This document shows positions 26,096 to 35,130 of a DNA stretch of 64,000 bases, piece after piece. Source of the DNA: Nocardioides piscis (GTDB lineage Bacteria; Actinomycetota; Actinomycetes; Propionibacteriales; Nocardioidaceae); the NCBI RefSeq assembly GCF_011300215.1, contig NZ_CP049866.1, forward strand, positions 744,001 to 808,000, given 5' to 3'. A program made the translations under genes and the position numbers. The notes below the pieces were generated by a model, which searched no databases, was not told the origin of the DNA, and saw only the letters and a list, made by a program, of their open reading frames with translations. How positions within the stretch are numbered: position 1 is the stretch's first letter; each line of letters starts with the position of its first letter.

Positions 26096-27928
26096 TCAGG
26101 CGCCCAGGCGCTCCTTGAGACCGTCGAGCTCGGTCCAGAACACGGCGGGCAGGTCGTCGCCGAACTTCTCGAACCACTCGGTGATCTGCGGGATCTCGGC
26201 CTTCCACTCCTCGACGTCGACCGCCAGCGCGGCCTCGATGGCCGCAGGCGTCATGTCGAGCCCGTCGACGTCGAGCGCACCCGGGGCCGGCACGTGACCG
26301 ATCGGGGTCTCGACGGCGGCAGCCTGGCCCTCGAGGCGCTCGATGACCCACTTGAGGACGCGCGAGTTCTCGCCGAAGCCGGGCCACAGGAAGCCCCCGT
26401 CCTCGTCGCGGCGGAACCAGTTGACGTAGAAGATGCGGGGCATCTTGGACTCGTCGTTGTCCTTGCCCATGTTGATCCAGTGGGTGAAGTAGTCACCGGC
26501 GTTGTAGCCGATGAACGGCAGCATCGCCATCGGGTCGCGGCGCACGATGCCCACCGCGCCGACCGCGGCAGCGGTCGTCTCCGAGGAGAGGGTGGCGCCC
26601 ATGAAGGTGCCGTGCGTCCAGTCGCGGGCCTCGGTGACCAGCGGGATGGTCGTCTTGCGGCGACCGCCGAACAGGATCGCGTCGATCGGCACGCCGCGCG
26701 GGTCGTCGTATTCGGCGGCCAGCATGTCGCACTGCTTGATCGGGGTGCAGTAACGGCTGTTGGGGTGGCTGGACAGCTCCTCGCTGTCCGGCGTCCACGG
26801 CTGGCCCTTCCAGGAGGTGGCCCTGGCTGGGGTGTTCTCGAGGCCTTCCCACCACACGTCACCGTCCTCGGTGAGCGCGACGTTGGTGAAGACCGAGTTG
26901 CCCTTGTTGATCGTCGCCATCGCGTTGGGGTTGGTGTGCTCGTTGGTGCCGGGGGCGACACCGAAGAACCCGAACTCAGGGTTGACCGCCCACAGCCGGC
27001 CGTCCTCACCGATGCGCATCCACGCGATGTCGTCACCGATCGCCTCGACCTTCCAGCCGGGGATGGTGGGCTTGAGCATGGCCAGATTGGTCTTGCCGCA
27101 GGCGCTGGGGAAGGCCGCGGCGATGTACTTGGTCACGCCGTGCGGCGAGGTGAGCTTGAGGATGAGCATGTGCTCGGCCATCCAGCCCTCGTCACGTGCC
27201 ATCACGCTGGCGATGCGGAGCGCGTAGCACTTCTTGCCCAGCAGGGCGTTGCCGCCGTACCCGGAGCCGAAGGACCAGATCATCCGCTCCTCGGGGAACT
27301 GGACGATGTACTTGGTGTCGTTGCACGGCCAGGCCACGTCGGCCTCGCCGTCGGCGAGCGGCTTGCCCACCGAGTGCAGCGCGGGGACCCACTGGACGTC
27401 TTCGGTCCCATTGGCGGCGAGCTCCTCGATCCGGCGAAGGACCTCGGTGCCCATGCGGGCCATGACGCGCATCGAGACGGTGACGTATGCCGAGTCGGTG
27501 AGCTCGATGCCGAACATCGGCTTCTCCGCGTCGAGGTGACCCATGACGAACGGGATGACGTACATCGTGCGGCCCTTCATGCACCCGGCGTAGAGGCCGC
27601 GCATGAGGGTCTTCATCTCCTCGGGGTCCATCCAGTTGTTGGTGGGCCCGCAGTCCTTCTCGTCCACGCTGCAGATGTAGGTGCGGTCCTCGACGCGCGC
27701 CACGTCGGTGGGGTCGGAGGCCGCATAGAACGAGTTGGGCTTGATCTCGGGGTTGAGGCGCGTGAACGTGCCGGTGCCCTCGAGGGCCGAGGTGAGCTGC
27801 TCCCACTCCTCGTCAGAGCCGGTGCACCAGTGGATGGAGTCGGGCTGGGTGAGCTCTGCGATCTCGTTGACCCAGGCCAGGATCCCCTGGTGTGTCGTCG
27901 CGGCCGAAGTTTCAGTGGTAGCGGTCAT
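26096..27928 (-). CDS. pckG: Phosphoenolpyruvate carboxykinase (GTP)
   Basis: Cytosolic enzyme of 610 residues that converts oxaloacetate and GTP to PEP, CO2 and GDP, the entry step of gluconeogenesis. ATG 27928 follows GAGAGGG. Family motifs: [13 protein letters not shown] (P-loop with the hyper-reactive Cys), [10 protein letters not shown] (metal Asp), [33 protein letters not shown] and [19 protein letters not shown]. Length matches the GTP class. It is monocistronic, with a hairpin after it and a perfect palindrome upstream. A second, variant copy lies at 32636-34474. Confidence 0.96.
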   Translation of the reverse strand: MTATTETSAATTHQGILAWVNEIAELTQPDSIHWCTGSDEEWEQLTSALEGTGTFTRLNPEIKPNSFYAASDPTDVARVEDRTYICSVDEKDCGPTNNWMDPEEMKTLMRGLYAGCMKGRTMYVIPFVMGHLDAEKPMFGIELTDSAYVTVSMRVMARMGTEVLRRIEELAANGTEDVQWVPALHSVGKPLADGEADVAWPCNDTKYIVQFPEERMIWSFGSGYGGNALLGKKCYALRIASVMARDEGWMAEHMLILKLTSPHGVTKYIAAAFPSACGKTNLAMLKPTIPGWKVEAIGDDIAWMRIGEDGRLWAVNPEFGFFGVAPGTNEHTNPNAMATINKGNSVFTNVALTEDGDVWWEGLENTPARATSWKGQPWTPDSEELSSHPNSRYCTPIKQCDMLAAEYDDPRGVPIDAILFGGRRKTTIPLVTEARDWTHGTFMGATLSSETTAAAVGAVGIVRRDPMAMLPFIGYNAGDYFTHWINMGKDNDESKMPRIFYVNWFRRDEDGGFLWPGFGENSRVLKWVIERLEGQAAAVETPIGHVPAPGALDVDGLDMTPAAIEAALAVDVEEWKAEIPQITEWFEKFGDDLPAVFWTELDGLKERLGA

Positions 27929-28097
27929 GCCTGCGTTTCCCTCTCGCGCATTCGCGGTGGTCACTTCGAAGACTTGCGAAGGAGCCACCGGCCGTCGAGC
28001 GCATCGACGGTGAGTCGTGGAGTTGAGTGGACCCCGTCCGGCATCGTTGCGGCGACGGTTGGCGCCGAGGCTAGCCTCCGGCCCGGACCCCTCATAT

Positions 28098-28109
28098 TGG
28101 ATCGATCCA
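28098..28109. promoter_or_regulatory. Palindrome upstream of pckG
   Basis: TGGATCGATCCA is a perfect 12-base palindrome about 170 bases before the pckG start, beside A/T-rich CAATAT on the minus strand. A second inverted repeat, CCGTCGA-N5-TCGACGG (27992-28010), lies in the leader. Both may be regulatory; no regulator can be named. Confidence 0.35.
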
Positions 28110-28138
28110 GTTTGGGCTCAGGCTTGCGGTGGAGCGGG

Positions 28139-30400
28139 TCAGGGCTCGAGGGCACCGGGCGCGTCGGCCGGTCTGGGCAGGAGGAACTCCTGGCGGAACT
28201 CCTCGAGCGGGATCGGCCTGCCGATGAGATAGCCCTGGGCGTAGTCGACGCCCTCCTCACGGATCACCTCGAGGATCTCGGGCGCCGAGACGAACTCCGC
28301 CACCGTCTCCTTGCCGAGGTCGCGCGCGATCCCGACGATCGAGCGCAGGATCGTGCGATCCACCTGGGAGGTGTGGACGTTGGCGACGAACTCGCCGTCG
28401 ATCTTCACGTAGTCGAAGATCAGGTGCTTGAGGTAGTAGAACGACCCGAACCCGGCACCGAAGTCGTCCAGGGCGAAGCGGCACCCCAGCTCCGCTAGTC
28501 GCATCGCGAACTCTCGCGCCAGGGCGACGTCAGCGACCGCGGCGGTCTCGGTGATCTCCAGGATCAGCGCGCGCGCCTCGACGTCGTGGCGAGCGAGCGA
28601 ATCGCGGATCGTCTGCTCGACCATGGCGTCGCCGATGGAGTGACCCGACAGGTTGACCTCGAGGCAGAAGCCCGGGACGTCCCGGCGGATCTCGGCCAGC
28701 ATCGCGATGCTCCGCTCGACCACCCAGGCGTCCACCTGCGGCATCAGGCCAGCTCGCTCGGCGATGTAGACGAAACGCCCGGGCGGGACCAGCTCGCCGT
28801 CCTCGCTCCTCAGCCTCAGCAGGGCCTCGGCCGAGTCCACCAGCCCTGTCTCCACATGCATGATGGGTTGGAGCATCAGCTCGAAGCGGTCGTCGGCGAG
28901 GGCTGCCTCGATCCGGTCCTGCCACTGCAACCGGGCCGACAACCGCGGCTGCCGGGCCTCGCCCTCGGGCAGCAGGGCCACCTGGTTGCGCCCGGCCTCC
29001 TTCGCGTCATACATCGTCATGTCGGCCAGCGCGAGGATGTCGACCGAGTGGTCACTCGCCGCCTTGAACGTGACCGCACCGACACTGGCCGTGACCCGAC
29101 GACTCACACCGTCCAACGTCGCGGCATGCTCCCGGATCCGATCCACGATGTTCTGGGCCACCACCGCAGCAGCCGGCTGGTCACCGTCGGTGACGATCAC
29201 CCCGAACTCGTCACCGCCCAACCTGGCCACCACATCGGTGCTGCGAACCGCACGACGCAACACACTGCCGATGTTCACCAACAGCTCATCGCCCGCGTTG
29301 TGGCCCAGCGAGTCGTTGACCTGCTTGAAGTTGTCCAGGTCCAGCAGCAGCACCGCCCCCGTCGGCCCATAACGCCGACACCGCTCCAGGTGACGCTGCA
29401 GCTCCAGGTCGAACAACCGCCGGTTGGCCAGACCCGTCAGCACGTCGTGGTCGACCAGGTGGGCCAACCGGTCGTGATAGCGGCGCTGCTCGGAGACGTC
29501 GACGACGTTGACCAGGAGGATGTCGGGCTCCTCCACGTCCCCGTGCCGCAGCACTCGGCTGCTGAGCGAGACGTGCACGTCCTGCCCGAGGTCGTTGCGC
29601 AGGACGCACTCGGAGACACCGGAGTCGGCTTCGGACTCGAGCGCCCGGGTCACGTGGGCCTCGACCGAGTCGTCACCGGGAGCACTGAAGGCGGCCAGCG
29701 ACTGACCGATCATGTCCCTGCCGCGGATGCCGACGATGGCGCCCAGGGCACCGTTTGCGAGCACGATGGTGCCGTGGAGGTCAAGGACTGCCACCCCGTG
29801 CGGCGCGTCCAGGAAGAGGCGGGCGCTGCGCTCGTTGGCTGCCCTTGCTGTGCGGGTCTCGCGCTCGAGGCGGACCATGATCCGCTGCACCACCCGCCCG
29901 ATGACGAACGCGCTGACGGCGAACACCAGGAGCAGCCGCAGGTCGTCCACGGGGTAGCGGGGGCCGCCGATCAGCCACACCGGGGCAAGGATGGCAGCGG
30001 CGATGAGCAGGCTCGCGGCATACATCTCACGCTTCGACCCGGTGATGGCCAGCCACACGACGGGCGCGACGAACAGGGGCTCGTAGCCTGACCCATGGCC
30101 ACCGCCCGCCTCGCGCAGGAGAGCGAGGTAGGGGATGACCAGGAACACCGCCGCCGGTGCGACCCAGGTGCGTTCCTCGCTCAGGCTGCTGTAGATGAAG
30201 GCGAACAGGATCGTCGCGTAGATGACCGACAGCACCACGATGAGCGCGCCGGACGTGTCGTGAGGCGGGATCAGGACCGCGACGAGAGCGACGCCGAGGG
30301 CGATGCCGAACGGTCGCATGAGGCGCAGCGACGGGCGGGTCCGATCGAACTCGGCGCGGACTGCCAGCACTCTCTCGAGCGCTCTCTCGAGAGCTGACAT
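28139..30400 (-). CDS. Membrane PAS-GGDEF-EAL cyclic-di-GMP enzyme
   Basis: Protein of 753 residues; ATG 30400. About 6-7 membrane helices up to residue 190, a PAS domain (FLDAPHGVAVLDLHGTIVLA), then GGDEF with intact ARLGGDEFGVIV near residue 395 and an RSTD inhibitory I-site five residues before it, then EAL with SAEALLRL, LEVNLSGHS, LILEITETA and FALDDFGAGFGSF. Both halves keep catalytic residues, so it may make or break c-di-GMP. It lies 7 bases after its paralogue and aligns with it without gaps over 1.2 kb. Confidence 0.93.
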   Translation of the reverse strand: MSALERALERVLAVRAEFDRTRPSLRLMRPFGIALGVALVAVLIPPHDTSGALIVVLSVIYATILFAFIYSSLSEERTWVAPAAVFLVIPYLALLREAGGGHGSGYEPLFVAPVVWLAITGSKREMYAASLLIAAAILAPVWLIGGPRYPVDDLRLLLVFAVSAFVIGRVVQRIMVRLERETRTARAANERSARLFLDAPHGVAVLDLHGTIVLANGALGAIVGIRGRDMIGQSLAAFSAPGDDSVEAHVTRALESEADSGVSECVLRNDLGQDVHVSLSSRVLRHGDVEEPDILLVNVVDVSEQRRYHDRLAHLVDHDVLTGLANRRLFDLELQRHLERCRRYGPTGAVLLLDLDNFKQVNDSLGHNAGDELLVNIGSVLRRAVRSTDVVARLGGDEFGVIVTDGDQPAAAVVAQNIVDRIREHAATLDGVSRRVTASVGAVTFKAASDHSVDILALADMTMYDAKEAGRNQVALLPEGEARQPRLSARLQWQDRIEAALADDRFELMLQPIMHVETGLVDSAEALLRLRSEDGELVPPGRFVYIAERAGLMPQVDAWVVERSIAMLAEIRRDVPGFCLEVNLSGHSIGDAMVEQTIRDSLARHDVEARALILEITETAAVADVALAREFAMRLAELGCRFALDDFGAGFGSFYYLKHLIFDYVKIDGEFVANVHTSQVDRTILRSIVGIARDLGKETVAEFVSAPEILEVIREEGVDYAQGYLIGRPIPLEEFRQEFLLPRPADAPGALEP
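28229..29470. repeat. Long direct repeat, copy 1 (GGDEF-EAL DNA)
   Basis: This stretch matches 30489-31730 at a constant offset of 2260 bases with no gaps. About 28955-29313 is identical base for base to 31215-31573; the rest carries scattered changes, most in the EAL middle part. Confidence 0.85.
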
Positions 30401-30407
30401 GTGAGCG

Positions 30408-32336
30408 TCAGCCCTCGAGGATCCGAGGCGCGTCGGTGAGCAGGAACTCCTGACGGAAGTCGGCCAACGGGATCGGCTTGCCGATGAGGTAGCCCTGGGC
30501 GTAGTCGACGCCCTCCTCACGGATCACCTCGAGGATCTCGGGCGCCGAGACGAACTCCGCCACCGTCTGCTTGCCGAGGTCGCGCGCGATCCCGACGATC
30601 GAGCGCAGGATCGTGCGATCCACCTGGGAGGTGTGGACGTTCGCGACGAACTCACCGTCGATCTTCACGTAGTCGAAGATGAGGTGCTTGAGGTAGTAGA
30701 ACGACCCGAACCCGGCACCGAAGTCATCCAGGGCGAAGCGGCACCCCACCTCCGCCAGTCGCATCGCGAAGTCCCGCGCCAGGGCGACGTCAGCCACGGC
30801 GGCGGTCTCGGTGATCTCCAGGATCAGCGCGTGCGGGTCCACCTGGTGCTGGGACAGGGCCTGGTGGATGGCCCGCTCCACTGCCTCGTCGCCGATGGAG
30901 TGGCCGGACAGGTTGACCTCGAGGCAGAAGTCGGGAACCTCGTGGCGGACCTCGGCGAGTATGGCGATGCTCCGCTCGATCACCCAGGCATCCACCTGCG
31001 GCATCAAGCCAGCTCGTTCGGCGATGTAGAGGAACCGAGCCGGCGGGACCAGCTCGCCGTTCTCTCCGCGCAACCTCAACAGGGCTTCGGCCATCCCGAC
31101 GCGACCCGACCGCATGTCCATCACCGGCTGGAGGAGGAGCTCGAAGCGGTCGTCCTCGAGGGCTGCCTCGATCCGGTCCTGCCACTGCAACCGGGCCGAC
31201 ATCTTGGGCGGCCGCGCCTCGCCCTCGGGCAGCAGGGCCACCTGGTTGCGCCCGGCCTCCTTCGCGTCATACATCGTCATGTCGGCCAGCGCGAGGATGT
31301 CGACCGAGTGGTCACTCGCCGCCTTGAACGTGACCGCACCGACACTGGCCGTGACCCGACGACTCACACCGTCCAACGTCGCGGCATGCTCCCGGATCCG
31401 ATCCACGATGTTCTGGGCCACCACCGCAGCAGCCGGCTGGTCACCGTCGGTGACGATCACCCCGAACTCGTCACCGCCCAACCTGGCCACCACATCGGTG
31501 CTGCGAACCGCACGACGCAACACACTGCCGATGTTCACCAACAGCTCATCGCCCGCGTTGTGGCCCAGCGAGTCATTGACCTGCTTGAAGTTGTCCAGGT
31601 CCAGCAGCAGCACCGCCCCCGTCGGCTCATAACGCCGACACCGCTCCAGGTGACGCTGCAACTCCAGGTCGAACAGCCGCCGGTTGGCCAGACCCGTCAG
31701 CACGTCGTGGTCGACCAGGTGGGCCAACCGGTCCTGGTAGCGCCGCTGCTCGGAGATGTCGAGGACGTTGACCATCACGATGTTGCCGAGCGACTCGTCC
31801 GGCAGGATCCGGCTGCTCAGGGCGACGTCGACGTCGTTGCCGGTCGCGTCGCGCAGTGTGCACTCGGAGATCGCTATCGCATCGGGTTCGTGGACGAGCC
31901 GCTCGAGGTGGTCGGCGATCTCGTCGTTCTCCGGGGGCTGATAGGCAGTGAACGGGTGCCGGACCATGTCGTCCGGGGTCACCCCGACCAGGGCGGCCAG
32001 CGCGGTGTTGGCCCGAAGGATCCGACCCTTGGAGTTGAGCAGCGCGACGCCGTGGGGCGCGTCGTCGAAGAGACGCTCGACGCGGGTGTTGGCGGTGTGC
32101 ACCAGCCGGCGCTCCTCGTCGAGGCGTTCCACCATCCTCTGGACGACGGGGGCGACGACAAGGGAGATGCCGGTCCACAGCAACAGGGTCCGCCAGTCCC
32201 ACTCATAGAGCGGCGCGCCGAACACCAGGACGGGGAAGGTCAGCGTCGCCAGGACAGCCGCGGTGCACGCCCACAGCTGAAGGCGCGTCCCGGTCAGGGC
32301 GAACCCCAGGATCTGCAACAGCAGCAGAGCCGTCAT
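30408..32336 (-). CDS. PAS-GGDEF-EAL protein, second copy
   Basis: Protein of 642 residues from ATG 32336. Starts within a membrane region (MTALLLLQILGFALTGTRL), then a PAS domain (LFDDAPHGVALLNSKGRIL), GGDEF with RSTD I-site near residue 286, and EAL (MAEALLRL, LEVNLSGHS, EITETAAV, DDFGAGFGSF). Compared with the downstream paralogue it lacks the first membrane helices; these are found in a separate frame (32333-32626) that ends in an ATGA overlap with this start. A single base change in a G run near 32349 would fuse them, so this may be one gene of about 740 residues. Confidence 0.9.
   Translation of the reverse strand: MTALLLLQILGFALTGTRLQLWACTAAVLATLTFPVLVFGAPLYEWDWRTLLLWTGISLVVAPVVQRMVERLDEERRLVHTANTRVERLFDDAPHGVALLNSKGRILRANTALAALVGVTPDDMVRHPFTAYQPPENDEIADHLERLVHEPDAIAISECTLRDATGNDVDVALSSRILPDESLGNIVMVNVLDISEQRRYQDRLAHLVDHDVLTGLANRRLFDLELQRHLERCRRYEPTGAVLLLDLDNFKQVNDSLGHNAGDELLVNIGSVLRRAVRSTDVVARLGGDEFGVIVTDGDQPAAAVVAQNIVDRIREHAATLDGVSRRVTASVGAVTFKAASDHSVDILALADMTMYDAKEAGRNQVALLPEGEARPPKMSARLQWQDRIEAALEDDRFELLLQPVMDMRSGRVGMAEALLRLRGENGELVPPARFLYIAERAGLMPQVDAWVIERSIAILAEVRHEVPDFCLEVNLSGHSIGDEAVERAIHQALSQHQVDPHALILEITETAAVADVALARDFAMRLAEVGCRFALDDFGAGFGSFYYLKHLIFDYVKIDGEFVANVHTSQVDRTILRSIVGIARDLGKQTVAEFVSAPEILEVIREEGVDYAQGYLIGKPIPLADFRQEFLLTDAPRILEG
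30489..31730. repeat. Long direct repeat, copy 2 (GGDEF-EAL DNA)
   Basis: Partner of 28229-29470. Identity that includes silent positions in the GGDEF core points to recent gene conversion between the tandem paralogues. Unequal crossing-over here would delete or duplicate 2.26 kb. Confidence 0.85.
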
Positions 32337-32626
32337 CGGTGAGTCGCCGCCCCCGTGCCGTGGCGCACGACCGCGACGTAGAGGAAGGGCACGAAGGCGG
32401 TGACGAGCTCGAGCCAGCCGCCCTCGGCGAATCGCTGGCTCAGGACATACATGAGCCCTGCGCCGATCGCGATCAGGGTCGCCAGAACAGGCACGATCCA
32501 GCCCTGCGGATAGGGCGGCACCCAGACGGACACGAGGCCGATCGCGGTCATGATCGCCCACGGCAGGGCGATCGCGGCAGCGCGCCGCTCGACCGAGGTG
32601 AAGCCGGGTATCCGCGGGCGTGGCAT
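32333..32626 (-). CDS. Membrane segment, probable N-terminus of the adjacent GGDEF-EAL protein
   Basis: Short product of 97 residues with three hydrophobic helices (PWAIMTAIGLVSVWV, IVPVLATLIAIGAGLMYVL, LVTAFVPFLYVAVV). It aligns with the N-terminal helices of the paralogue at 28139-30400, where LVIPYLALLREAGGGHG matches VPFLYVAVVRHGTG. It ends at TGA overlapping the ATG of the GGDEF-EAL frame. A frameshift at the GGGGGCGG run is the simplest reading; genuine coupled two-part expression is the alternative. It starts 9 bases after the variant PEPCK stop. Confidence 0.6.
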   Translation of the reverse strand: MPRPRIPGFTSVERRAAAIALPWAIMTAIGLVSVWVPPYPQGWIVPVLATLIAIGAGLMYVLSQRFAEGGWLELVTAFVPFLYVAVVRHGTGAATHR

Positions 32627-32635
32627 CAGCTGCTC

Positions 32636-34474
32636 TCAGGCCTCGTCGTCGAGAGCAGACGCCACCCGCCTGTGGGCCTCCCAGATCGCCTCCGGCATCC
32701 GCTCGAACTGCCCCAGGTGCTCCTCGCGGAAGCCCATCTCCTGCTGCCAGCGCGGCTTGTCGATCGACAGGATCCGCTCCAGGTCCGCTGCCGGGATGTC
32801 CATCCCCTCGAGGTTGAGCTCCTCCTCGGTCGGGATGATGCCCACCGCGGTCGAACGGCCCTTCACCTCGCCGTTCTTGAGCTGCAGCAGCCACAGGAGC
32901 GGACGCAGGTTGTCGCGATATCCGGGCCACAGGAAGTGGCCGTCCTCGGCGTCGCGCTGGAACCAGTTGACGTGCGCGAAGATCGGCTGCTCGCTCGCAG
33001 CACCCACGACGTCGAGGTAGTGCTGGGCATAGTCGCCCTCGCCGTACGCCATGAAGGGGCGGTTGGACATCGGGTCGTAGCGCAGCACGCCCTCCTTGCC
33101 CTCGGCCGCGGAGGTGGCCTCGGCACCCAGGGTCAGCCCGTCGTAGACGCCTTCGGCGAGGTCGGTGATGGCGCGGATCAGCGGCTCGCGGTCGCGGGTG
33201 CGACCACCGAAGATGATCGCGTCGATCGGCACGCCGGCCGGAGCGTCGTAGTCGTCGGCGATGTTGGGGACGTTGTCGAGCGTCGTGGTGAAGCGGCTGT
33301 TGGGGTGGGCCCACGGTGCGGTGTCGTTGTCCTTGCGGTCAGCGATCGGCGCGCCGGTCCAGTCGAGCCAGCCGTGCCGGTCCGCCGGCGGTTCCTTGGT
33401 GCGCCCCTCCCACCAGACCTCACCGGTCGACGGGTTGAACGCGATGTTGGTGAAGATGCAGTCGGTGCCCTCGGCGACCGAGGCGAGCGCGTTGGGGTTG
33501 GTGTTCTCGTTGGTGTCCTTGGCGACGCCGAAGACCCCGTACTCGGGGTTCATGCCGTAGAGACGGCCGGACTCCTCGTCCACCCACAGCCACGCGATGT
33601 CGTCGCCGTAGAAGGACACGTGGTAGCGATCGCCCAGTGCGTCGGGGGCCGCCATCATCGCGAGGTTGGTCTTGCCCGAGGCGCTCGGGAAGCCGCCGCA
33701 GATGTGGTAGTCCTTGCCGGTCTCCTTGTCGTGGATCCCGATCAGCATGTATTGCTCCGCGAGGAACTTCTTGCTCGCCCAGCCGTCGTAGGCGCCCTGG
33801 CGCAGGCCGTGGGCGATCTTGCCGAGCAGGGCGTTGCCGCCGTAGGACGACCCGAAGTGCAGGATCGTGCGCTCGTCGGCGACGGTCACGAAGTAGCGCT
33901 GGTCGGCGTCGGTGCCCTGGCCGAGGTGCTCCAGGTCGCCGGTGACGTGGACGGCGCGCACGAACGAGGCCGGGTCGTCGAGCTCGTTGACGAACTGCAC
34001 GCCGACACGAGCCATCCGGATCATGTGCAGCACCACGGTGCGCGCGTCGGTCAGCTCGACGCCGGTCGCCCACGGAGCGAGCGTGTTGCCCGCCGGCGCC
34101 ATCAGGTAGGGGACGACATACATCGTCTTGCCCTCGCTGGCACCACGCATCCGGTCGTGGAGCATCGGCTTCATCTCCGAGGCCGGGCGCCAGTTGTTGT
34201 AGACCCCGCGGTCGGACTCGTTGTTGGTCGCGACGATCGTCCGCTCCTCCGAGCGGGCGGTGTCCTTGTGATAGCTGCGGGAGTAGTAGCGCCCCTCGCC
34301 GGCCCGCTCGAGCTCACCCGCCTCGACTGCCTCCTCCAGCAACCGCGCGTCGTCGGAGGCATTGACCACCTCGACCCGCGCCGCCCCGGTCAGCTCGGCG
34401 TATTCCTTGACGAACGCCCGAACCTCCGGGTTCGTGAGTCCTGCCGCATCCAGCGCCGCCTCGACATCGTTCAT
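32636..34474 (-). CDS. PEP carboxykinase (GTP) paralogue with Ser in place of P-loop Cys
   Basis: Protein of 612 residues from ATG 34474. Full set of GTP-PEPCK motifs: GGFPSASGKTNLAMM (P-loop), [46 protein letters not shown]. The reactive Cys of the P-loop, present in the other copy as SACGKTN, is Ser here (SASGKTN). In animal PEPCK that Cys is needed for full activity, so kinetics or direction may differ (inference). It heads an apparent operon with two c-di-GMP proteins downstream (9-base gap), unlike the stand-alone pckG at 26096-27928. Confidence 0.9.
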   Translation of the reverse strand: MNDVEAALDAAGLTNPEVRAFVKEYAELTGAARVEVVNASDDARLLEEAVEAGELERAGEGRYYSRSYHKDTARSEERTIVATNNESDRGVYNNWRPASEMKPMLHDRMRGASEGKTMYVVPYLMAPAGNTLAPWATGVELTDARTVVLHMIRMARVGVQFVNELDDPASFVRAVHVTGDLEHLGQGTDADQRYFVTVADERTILHFGSSYGGNALLGKIAHGLRQGAYDGWASKKFLAEQYMLIGIHDKETGKDYHICGGFPSASGKTNLAMMAAPDALGDRYHVSFYGDDIAWLWVDEESGRLYGMNPEYGVFGVAKDTNENTNPNALASVAEGTDCIFTNIAFNPSTGEVWWEGRTKEPPADRHGWLDWTGAPIADRKDNDTAPWAHPNSRFTTTLDNVPNIADDYDAPAGVPIDAIIFGGRTRDREPLIRAITDLAEGVYDGLTLGAEATSAAEGKEGVLRYDPMSNRPFMAYGEGDYAQHYLDVVGAASEQPIFAHVNWFQRDAEDGHFLWPGYRDNLRPLLWLLQLKNGEVKGRSTAVGIIPTEEELNLEGMDIPAADLERILSIDKPRWQQEMGFREEHLGQFERMPEAIWEAHRRVASALDDEA

Positions 34475-34620
34475 TCGCAAACTGCCTCTCGTGAGGTGTC
34501 GAGGCGATCGTGTGCCATCGACCGGTGAGTGGTCGTCACCATAGCCGCGCGCGGGGCCGGATTCGGCCTGGGTCCCACAGTCGGCTATTCTCGTCCGGTC
34601 GCGCTGCGTGCAGCCGACGA

Positions 34621-34693
34621 GCGCCTGTAGCTCAACGGATAGAGCATCTGACTACGGATCAGAAGGTTTGGGGTTCGAATCCCTACAGGCGCA
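34621..34693 (+). tRNA. tRNA-Arg (anticodon ACG)
   Basis: Acceptor GCGCCTG pairs with CAGGCGC, discriminator A, CCA not encoded. D arm AGCTCAACGGATAGAGC, anticodon loop CTACGGA (ACG, read as inosine for CGN), T loop GGTTCGAATCC. It is the probable integration site of the element to its right. Confidence 0.96.
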
Positions 34694-34698
34694 CAAGA

Positions 34699-34739
34699 CA
34701 CGGAACCGCAGGTCAGCACCGCTGACCTGCGGTTTCGTG
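34699..34739 (+). terminator. Hairpin after tRNA-Arg
   Basis: CACG-G-AACCGCAGGTCAGC pairs with GCTGACCTGCGGTT-T-CGTG around an ACC loop. This is a strong stem a few bases past the tRNA end, likely its terminator. It lies inside the junction between tRNA and mobile element. Confidence 0.65.
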
Positions 34740-34908
34740 CATTTGGGAGCCCTTCGGGCGGGTCGACCCGATGACGAACCCCCAGAGCTACGAGGGGCTG
34801 GACACGGAGTGGACACACGCGTCTGGCCGGTCCCTACCACCGGTACCCGCATTGCGCGGTCAGATCGTGACCGTTCCACAGCGGCACAAAGGTGCCGATA
34901 GCGACGTT

Positions 34909-35130
34909 ATGAACCGCCACCCCACGAACCCCGAGTCTGTCCTCGGCGAGCCCATGATCGACGTCAGTGACCTAGCCCTGTGGTTGAAGGTGTCGACGTC
35001 GTCGGTCAAGAAGTGGGCGCAGGCAGGCCCGGCCTCTGGCCGCTTGCCGCGCTTCTACCGAGTCAACGGCCAGATCCGCTTCCGTCCCATGGACGTGCGC
35101 GCGTGGCTGGAAGGCAAGGCCGTCGAATGA
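34909..35130 (+). CDS. Excisionase-like helix-turn-helix protein
   Basis: Small DNA-binding protein of 73 residues. ATG 34909 is used; ATG 34954 (MIDVSDLALWLKV) is also possible. The core VSDLALWLKVSTSSVKKWAQAGPASG is a MerR/excisionase-type winged helix, and FYRVNGQIRFRPMDVRAWLEG is the usual wing and end. Placed directly before the integrase (ATGA overlap), it probably steers excision or controls the integrase. Confidence 0.8.
   Translation: MNRHPTNPESVLGEPMIDVSDLALWLKVSTSSVKKWAQAGPASGRLPRFYRVNGQIRFRPMDVRAWLEGKAVE

Noticed and set aside
25487..28498. A 1003-codon open frame on the + strand
   Set aside because: It is antisense to pckG and its neighbours, an effect of high G+C; the translation is Arg/Val/His-biased with no family likeness.
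32336..33314. N-terminal extension of the second GGDEF-EAL frame to 33314
   Set aside because: It runs out of frame through the PEPCK gene; the real start is ATG 32336 or a frameshift join with 32333-32626.
32339..34528. A 729-codon open frame on the + strand
   Set aside because: Antisense to the variant PEP carboxykinase; no domain recognisable.
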